A stretch of DNA of 64,000 nt from Kribbella amoyensis (GTDB taxonomy: Bacteria; Actinomycetota; Actinomycetes; Propionibacteriales; Kribbellaceae). The notes below the pieces were generated by a model. That model had not been told where the DNA came from, searched no databases, and was given only the letters and a program-made list of their open reading frames with translations. Shown here piece after piece: positions 59,389 to 64,000 of the stretch. The position numbers were made by a program, and so were the translations under genes. Where the stretch lies: the NCBI RefSeq assembly GCF_007828865.1, contig NZ_VIVK01000001.1, positions 1,612,001 to 1,676,000 on the forward strand, read 5' to 3'. The first letter of the stretch is position 1. The number at the start of each line of letters is the position of its first letter.

Positions 59389-59550
59389 ATGGACCACGAG
59401 CAGATTCCGGGAGCTCGGCCGGAGCGGACGGAATGGCTGATCCGCCAACTCCGCGAGCGGGCGGCGAGTTGTGAGGATCCCCGGGAGCAGACCAATCTCC
59501 GCCGATCGGCCGACGCCCTCGTCCGCCTCGCCACGGCGCAGCGCCCATGA
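59389..59550 (+). CDS. 53-residue protein in the duplicated module
   Basis: The ATG has AGGGAGGTCAGGG directly upstream, one of the best ribosome binding sites in the area. The protein begins MDHEQIPGARPERTEWLIRQ and is charged and probably helical. Its stop overlaps the start of the HExxH gene (ATGA), implying coupled translation. The second copy of the module has no equivalent between its two genes. Confidence 0.65.
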   Translation: MDHEQIPGARPERTEWLIRQLRERAASCEDPREQTNLRRSADALVRLATAQRP

Positions 59551-60620
59551 GCACGACGTACGACGCGGTGGCGGCGGCACTGCACGACCACAACTCCGGC
59601 CGAGGTGGGGTGGCCGATCCACCGCGCACGTTGACCGAGCTGCTGGCCGTGCATGCGGACGCGGCGATCGCGGTGTCCGGCGCGGGCCGGACCGCGTGGA
59701 ACGGCCAGGTCGTCGAGGCCGGAGACGGCATCCTCGGCCTGGCGAACTGGGACGGCACGCTGCACCTGGATCGCGAGTGCATCCTCGAACCCTTGCGCGA
59801 GCTGTACGCCCGCACGGGTGACCAGCAGTCGCCCGAGGCGTTGCTCCGGTATCGCGAGGCGCTCCTAACCGTGTTGCACGAGCAGTCCCACTTCCTCGGT
59901 CCCGCCGGGGCGACCCAGGAGGCGGCGCGGCTCGCCTTCCGCCAACCAGGGAGCCGAGCCCTCGAGGAAGGGGTTGCCGAGGTGTGGGCGCATCGACGGC
60001 TCGACGCGTACCTGACCGAGCTCGGTATCGATCAGGTGGCGCCCGGGATCGAGCGGGTCACGGCCGAGCCGTCGTACCAGGCGTTCGTCCCAGCGGTCGA
60101 GCTGCTCACCGCGGACCTGGATCAGCGGGCCGGTCTGCCGCCGGGATCCACCCTGGATCAGCTGAACCGCGAGACCGCCGAGGGCCAGTGGCCGATGGTG
60201 AGCGACCTGGTCTACCGGTCGAGCCAGCTGCCGTCCGTGGTTCCGGCCCCGCAGGAGCACGAGGTCCGGCTGAATTTGGAGCACACCTTGCGCGCAGGGT
60301 TCGCGGCACTCGCCGACTCCGAGCCACTCCCACGCGCCGACGCCGCGACCCGGTCACGCTCCATCGCCCACCGAGTCCTGTTCCGCCTCGACGCCGAGAT
60401 CACCAGCACCTACGACCGTTTCGCCCCGCCCAGCGAGCATCGCCACCGCATCACCACGCCGCCCAGCGAGCATTGCGACCGGCCCACCACTCCTTTCACA
60501 CAGGCCTTCGCCGGCCTCGCCCCACCCGGCTCGCGCAAACCAACAGCCGGGCCGACGGCTGCCGCACCGTGTGCGTCGCCCGCCGCGCGGAGCCCGCGAG
60601 GGACAGGACGGGGCGGCTGA
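59547..60620 (+). CDS. HExxH protein B1, putative zinc metallopeptidase
   Basis: This 357-residue protein has HEQSH at 111-115 and Glu141 in ALEEGVAEVWA, a HExxH-x25-E arrangement suggesting a gluzincin-type zinc site. It lacks a signal peptide and membrane segments. It is paralogous to the protein at 61096-62082 through LDAY..ELG..Q.APG, SY..FVPA.E.L and DLVY.SS.LP..VP. The last 80 residues are low-complexity and hold a 2 x 11-residue repeat. No family is recognised; peptidase activity is predicted, not shown. Confidence 0.7.
   Translation: MSTTYDAVAAALHDHNSGRGGVADPPRTLTELLAVHADAAIAVSGAGRTAWNGQVVEAGDGILGLANWDGTLHLDRECILEPLRELYARTGDQQSPEALLRYREALLTVLHEQSHFLGPAGATQEAARLAFRQPGSRALEEGVAEVWAHRRLDAYLTELGIDQVAPGIERVTAEPSYQAFVPAVELLTADLDQRAGLPPGSTLDQLNRETAEGQWPMVSDLVYRSSQLPSVVPAPQEHEVRLNLEHTLRAGFAALADSEPLPRADAATRSRSIAHRVLFRLDAEITSTYDRFAPPSEHRHRITTPPSEHCDRPTTPFTQAFAGLAPPGSRKPTAGPTAAAPCASPAARSPRGTGRGG
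60426..60491 (+). repeat. Two tandem 33-bp units in the tail of B1
   Basis: The units start CCGCCCAGCGAGCAT and encode PPSEH-type 11-residue repeats. They are imperfect in the second half and keep the reading frame. Confidence 0.75.
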
Positions 60621-60646
60621 TCCCGGTGGACCCCGATACTGATGAC

Positions 60647-61099
60647 ATGGACTACGACCAGTTCGACGCTGTCTACGGCCAGGTGCTCGTCAGCGCCCGG
60701 TCACTCGACGCGGCGGCCCTCGAGAGCGAGGTCGACCGGCTCCGTACGCTGGCCGACTCACTCGACTCGCCGGCCGACCAGCAGGCCGCTCACCTGTTGG
60801 TCGCCTCCCTCCAGGACGCCGTGGCCCGGTCCCAGCGGCCCGTCTCGGCGGAGATGGCCGCCGCGGTGCAGATCCAGACGCACGCCCGGACCAGCCAGGG
60901 CACGTCCGCGGAGAGGATCAAGCGGATCCGGGCCGGCATCGACCAGATCGCCACCATCGCCGAGACCGCCGACGTCTTCGAACGCGGCGCGATCCTCGAC
61001 CTGAACACCTCGCTCGTCCGCCTCCTCGACACGCTCACCCTGGACGGCCCTGACGACGGAGCTGAGGGCGAAGGAACTGAGGTCGACGGCGGCCGATGA
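60647..61099 (+). CDS. Small helical protein A2 of the duplicated module
   Basis: This 150-residue, all-helical, soluble protein is paralogous to A1. It begins MDYDQFDAVYGQVLVSAR and has SAERIKRIRAGIDQIATIAE in the position of the A1 block. The tail is acidic. The ATG at 60647 is chosen by alignment with A1. The stop overlaps the B2 start (ATGA), so A2 and B2 are co-translated, probably because their products act together. Confidence 0.72.
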   Translation: MDYDQFDAVYGQVLVSARSLDAAALESEVDRLRTLADSLDSPADQQAAHLLVASLQDAVARSQRPVSAEMAAAVQIQTHARTSQGTSAERIKRIRAGIDQIATIAETADVFERGAILDLNTSLVRLLDTLTLDGPDDGAEGEGTEVDGGR

Positions 61100-62082
61100 C
61101 GCCGGTCTCCAGCTACGACGAGCTGATGGCGGCCCAGGCTCAGGCTGCGGTCGCGATCTCCGACGCCCATCACTCCTCGTGGAACAAGGAGGTTCACCCG
61201 CTCCCCGCGAGTCAGGACAAGAGCAAGGCCAACATCCGCGCGTACGCCAGGTGGGACGGCGCGATCGAGTACCGGGGCGACGTCACCCAGACCTTGCAGG
61301 ACATGTTCGCCAAGGCCGGCCGGGCTTCGTCGGACGCCGACCTGGAGCAGTACCGGGATGCCCTCGGCGTCGTCCTGCACGAGAACGTCCACCTGCTCGC
61401 CGGGCGCGGCACGTCCCACGGGATGGCGTTCGACGCGTACCAGGAACCGGCCGTCGCCACCCTGGACGAGGGCGTGACCGAGGCGTACAAGCGGATCGCC
61501 CTCGACGCGTACATCGACGAGCTCGGCCTGGAGCAGATCGCGCCCGGACTGAAATCCGTTCGCGCGGACCGGTCGTACCCGCAGTTCGTGCCGGCGGCGG
61601 AAGTACTCGCGTCCGCCATCGGCCGTCGCGCCGATCTCCCGGGCGACGAGGTGATGCGTCGGATGGCGGTGGTCAACGCCGAGGACAAGTTCCGCGTCGC
61701 CGCCGAGCTCGTCTACGCCTCCAGCGACCTGCCCGACCTGGTCCCGGAGGGCCACCAGGCCGCGGTCGTCACGCAGATCGCCGCCACCCTGAAGGGTCCG
61801 TTCGAACAGATCTCCGACCTCGACCCGGACGACCACCTCGATCTCCGGATGTCTCCCCTGGCCGGTGCCGAAGCCGACCAGGCGGCCGCCCAGTACGTCC
61901 GTCAGCAAACCACCTTCTGGCGCGACCGCCAGGACCTTCGGAAAACCCTCGACGTCGGCCTCGGCCAGACCTCACCACGGGAGGCCACCGGCTCCGACCG
62001 CGCGAGCGGCGACACCCCGCGCCGAGGCGGCCACCTGTCCCGGCAGGACCAAACCAGCTGCCGCCCCATCGACCGCGACTGA
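61096..62082 (+). CDS. HExxH protein B2, putative zinc metallopeptidase
   Basis: This 328-residue protein has HENVH at 95-99 and Glu125 in LDEGVTEAYKR, the same HExxH-x25-E spacing as B1. It shares LDAY..ELG..Q.APG and SY.QFVPAAE with B1. No signal peptide or membrane segment is seen. The C-terminal 60 residues are polar and poorly conserved. The partner is A2, encoded immediately upstream with a four-base overlap. I know of no described family with this architecture. Confidence 0.72.
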   Translation: MTPVSSYDELMAAQAQAAVAISDAHHSSWNKEVHPLPASQDKSKANIRAYARWDGAIEYRGDVTQTLQDMFAKAGRASSDADLEQYRDALGVVLHENVHLLAGRGTSHGMAFDAYQEPAVATLDEGVTEAYKRIALDAYIDELGLEQIAPGLKSVRADRSYPQFVPAAEVLASAIGRRADLPGDEVMRRMAVVNAEDKFRVAAELVYASSDLPDLVPEGHQAAVVTQIAATLKGPFEQISDLDPDDHLDLRMSPLAGAEADQAAAQYVRQQTTFWRDRQDLRKTLDVGLGQTSPREATGSDRASGDTPRRGGHLSRQDQTSCRPIDRD

Positions 62083-62090
62083 CCGGGCCC

Positions 62091-62172
62091 ACACCTCGTG
62101 GACCTCGTCCTGCTCGGCCGTACCGAAGACCGCCGGGTCGCCGTCGGTGTCGTACGGCGAGACGTCGACCGG
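62091..62172 (-). pseudogene. Remnant of a secreted metalloprotease gene
   Basis: Read on the minus strand, about 27 codons give VDVSPYDTDGDPAVFGTAEQ and then DEVHEVWAR. This matches VNVTPYDTDGNASNWSTAEQ and DVVRDVWAR inside the intact metalloprotease gene just to the right. The rest of the gene is missing. It is a relic of a tandem duplicate. Confidence 0.75.
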
Positions 62173-62174
62173 GC

Positions 62175-62199
62175 CGCCGCTCTCACCAGGAGAGCGGCG
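62175..62199. terminator. Bidirectional terminator between B2 and the metalloprotease gene
   Basis: CGCCGCTCTC and GAGAGCGGCG form a perfect 10-bp stem around ACCAG, between convergent genes ending at 62082 and 62219. Confidence 0.75.
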
Positions 62200-62218
62200 A
62201 CCCGAGTCGGTCCTGCGG

Positions 62219-63667
62219 TCAGCCGGCGGTGACGCGGACGGAGTACGCGCCGCGGCTGCCGTACGTGCTGTAGCCGGTGGTCAGCGGATCGGCGTAGCCG
62301 ACGTTGTCCACCTTCAGGTAGTAGGTGCCGGCGGCAACCTGCTGCTTGATGCTCGCGCTCAGCCCGGTCGGCGTCGCGGAGTTCGACTGACCCGAGGCCG
62401 GGTTCGCGGTCGCGATCACGGTGCCGGCGGAGTTCACCAGCTGCAGCTTGATGTCCAGGTCCGCACCGCTGGCGGCGGCGTTCGCGGCGAACGTGTACGT
62501 CCCGGCGGTCCCGATGCTCACCTTGAAGTAGTCGACGTCGGAGTCCGTGGCGTAGACGCCCTTCGTGGTGGCGCCGACGGCGACCGTGGTCGCGGTACCG
62601 GTGGTGTTGCCGTGGTCGTCGGCCCGCAGCGCGAGACCGTTCTGGCCGGCGACGGCGAAGTCGTCTTCCTTGTTGTTCGCGCCGGAGTACTCGCCCTTGC
62701 TCCATTGGCTGATCGCCTTGGAGTAGCCGACGCCCATGATCGGGGCCCACGCGCCGTGGCCGGCGTAGTACCCCTGGGACGCGGTGCCGTCGTGGCTCAG
62801 GCCGATGTTGTGCCCCGCCTCGTGCGCGGCCGCTTCGGCGATGTTCTTCGCGCCGGTCCCGACGCCCTTGGTGAACACGAGCGCGGGCTGGTAGTACGCG
62901 TGCTGGCTGGTGCTGTCGTAGACGCCGACGTACGCGACGCCGCCGCAACCACAGCCGGACTGGTACCAGGTGGTCGGGTCGATCACCACGCGGGTGCCGT
63001 ACTGCTGGTCGGACGAGCCCGAGCGGGTGATCGCGGATTCGGCCGGCGCCTGCGTGGTCACGTCGACGTCGAACGGCGCGTAGTCCTCCGCGACCCGGGC
63101 CCAGACGTCGCGGACCACGTCCTGCTCGGCGGTGCTCCAGTTGCTCGCGTTGCCGTCGGTGTCGTACGGCGTGACGTTGACGGTGGCCGGTTTGCCGCCG
63201 GTGTTCCAGGCGGTTCCCTTGATCGTGTGGCCGTCGAAGTCGAGGTAGATCACCCGGTTCGACCCGGGCTTGCTGTGCAACTCGAACGCCGGGCCGGTCG
63301 CACCGGCGACGGCCTGCTTCGCCCACCGGGGCGACGCGGAGGCGGCTGCCTTCTCGGCCTGGGTGGCGACGGGTTCGCGGTAGAAGAGTTTGCCGGCTTC
63401 GTCCAGCCAGCTGGTCTTGTCGGTGGCCAGGATCCGCTGCAACTGCTGCTCGGCGATCCCGTTGAGCTCGGCCACTTCCGCCAGCCGCGGCTGCAGCTTG
63501 GCGAGGGCGGCACGGCCCTGGATCTTTTCACCGAGTACCTGGTCCAGCGGGGCGGCGGTCGGACCTTCCTGGGCGTCTGCCTGGTTGCCGGCCACGACGG
63601 CCAGCGCTCCGAACAGAACGGCACCGGTGCCGACGAGGGCACCGGTTCGGCGGAACCTGCTTTGCAT
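62219..63667 (-). CDS. Secreted zinc metalloprotease (metzincin) with PPC domain
   Basis: This 482-residue protein has a signal peptide (1-32), a propeptide and a catalytic domain with HEAGHNIGLSHDG, the metzincin HExxHxxGxxHD motif. The downstream IMGVGY segment supplies the Met-turn. A C-terminal pre-peptidase (PPC) domain of about 115 residues (DVDYFKVSIGTAGTYTF; GTYYLKVDNVGY) ends the protein. A Cys-rich SGCGCGG loop precedes the active site. The ATG at 63667 has GGAGGA five bases upstream. It digests extracellular protein. Confidence 0.9.
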   Translation of the reverse strand: MQSRFRRTGALVGTGAVLFGALAVVAGNQADAQEGPTAAPLDQVLGEKIQGRAALAKLQPRLAEVAELNGIAEQQLQRILATDKTSWLDEAGKLFYREPVATQAEKAAASASPRWAKQAVAGATGPAFELHSKPGSNRVIYLDFDGHTIKGTAWNTGGKPATVNVTPYDTDGNASNWSTAEQDVVRDVWARVAEDYAPFDVDVTTQAPAESAITRSGSSDQQYGTRVVIDPTTWYQSGCGCGGVAYVGVYDSTSQHAYYQPALVFTKGVGTGAKNIAEAAAHEAGHNIGLSHDGTASQGYYAGHGAWAPIMGVGYSKAISQWSKGEYSGANNKEDDFAVAGQNGLALRADDHGNTTGTATTVAVGATTKGVYATDSDVDYFKVSIGTAGTYTFAANAAASGADLDIKLQLVNSAGTVIATANPASGQSNSATPTGLSASIKQQVAAGTYYLKVDNVGYADPLTTGYSTYGSRGAYSVRVTAG

Positions 63668-63844
63668 GGGGGTCCTCCTCAGGGACTCCATTTGTTGCCT
63701 CACTTGTCGTGCGTGGGCGCGCACTTTCGGTAGCCTGCCGCACAGGTTGCCGCCGTGTACACGGTCTGGTCACGAATTTACGTTTCCCGGACCCGCCGGT
63801 ACGCGATGATGGCGGCTCGACCACGGGTGACGGAGGGGCTGTCC

Positions 63845-64000
63845 ATGCGGTACTTGATGATGTTCAAGGCGAGCGACGAGTACGAGGCCGGCGAGATGCC
63901 CGGCGAGGACAGCATCGAGAAGATGACCACGGTGATGGCCGAGATGGCCGAGCGCGGAGTCCTGCTCGCCGGTGACGGTCTGGCGCCGAGCTCGCAGGGC
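63845..64000 (+). CDS. YciI/DGPF family protein (partial, cut by window edge)
   Basis: The first 52 codons are present: MRYLMMFKASDEYEAGEMP, then MAEMAERGVLLAGDGLAPSSQG. This matches the N-terminus of YciI-like DGPF-domain proteins, which often sit beside ECF sigma factors. The ATG has GGAGGGG eight bases upstream. Confidence 0.8.
   Translation, partial: MRYLMMFKASDEYEAGEMPGEDSIEKMTTVMAEMAERGVLLAGDGLAPSSQG

Overview
The window is high-GC actinobacterial chromosome, with GTG starts common, many 1-4 base overlaps between genes, and purine-rich ribosome binding sites. The housekeeping genes (rpsF, ssb, rpsR, rplI, an intein-bearing dnaB, a FemX-type glycyltransferase, a ponA-type penicillin-binding protein, and a PadR regulator followed by ino1) are those found near the origin in actinobacteria such as Mycobacterium tuberculosis (Rv0046c-Rv0058) and Streptomyces. 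The family content, especially the SCO6880-type secretion cluster, GH92 and the FemX bridge enzyme, fits the Kribbella/Nocardioides side of the phylum. That placement is inference; genus is not proven.

Layout. (1) 0-7.3 kb: a LysR regulator with the start of a divergent transporter, an MsmK/UgpC-type sugar ABC ATPase, a PTP-like phosphatase and RidA; a stand-alone clpX divergent from a TetR regulator with an unusual C-terminal domain; and a MerR-controlled DoxX/membrane protein pair. (2) 7.3-10.5 kb: dnaB with a 427-residue LAGLIDADG intein, followed by about 570 bp of non-coding DNA rich in DnaA-box-like sequences. (3) 10.5-13.8 kb: a MATE transporter, an acidic hydrophilic protein, and a DUF2568/TetR divergent pair with two matching operators. 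(4) 13.8-25.4 kb: a nine-gene type IV secretion-like operon (DUF6668, small membrane protein, VirB8-like protein, two TrbL-like proteins, SCO6880 family, VirB4-like, VirD4-like, DUF4913). A membrane-anchored beta-propeller gene and a small exported protein are transcribed away from it. It sits between rplI and dnaB, and no relaxase, integrase or attachment site is visible. (5) 25.4-27.5 kb: rpsF-ssb-rpsR-rplI with DnaA boxes upstream. (6) 27.5-37.8 kb: two MFS transporters, Lrp, endonuclease IV, Nudix, a frameshifted SDR, two methyltransferases, a TetR gene beside the remnant of a deleted SDR, then femX and an alanine-racemase-like gene. (7) 37.8-43.4 kb: a cell-surface glycan locus (SQD1-like epimerase, methyltransferase, GtrA, a GT-C/GT2 fusion, a second epimerase). 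(8) 43.7-54.4 kb: secreted GH92 mannosidase, secreted peptidase, transglutaminase-like protein, PIG-V-type mannosyltransferase, bifunctional PBP. (9) 54.5-58.8 kb: frameshifted atoE, PadR, ino1, DUF72. (10) 58.8-63.7 kb: a tandemly duplicated two-gene module, each a small helical protein followed by an HExxH protein, then the remnant of a secreted metalloprotease gene and an intact secreted metzincin. A YciI-family gene is cut by the right edge.

The strongest candidates for something undescribed are the duplicated helical-protein/HExxH module at 58,856-62,082 and the relaxase-less secretion-like operon placed inside the replication/ribosomal gene cluster. Two single-base frameshifts (32,360-33,072 and 54,501-55,989) and a run of 15 C could be biological or could be sequencing errors; they should be checked before the genes are called dead. 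No rRNA, tRNA, CRISPR array or insertion sequence was recognised.
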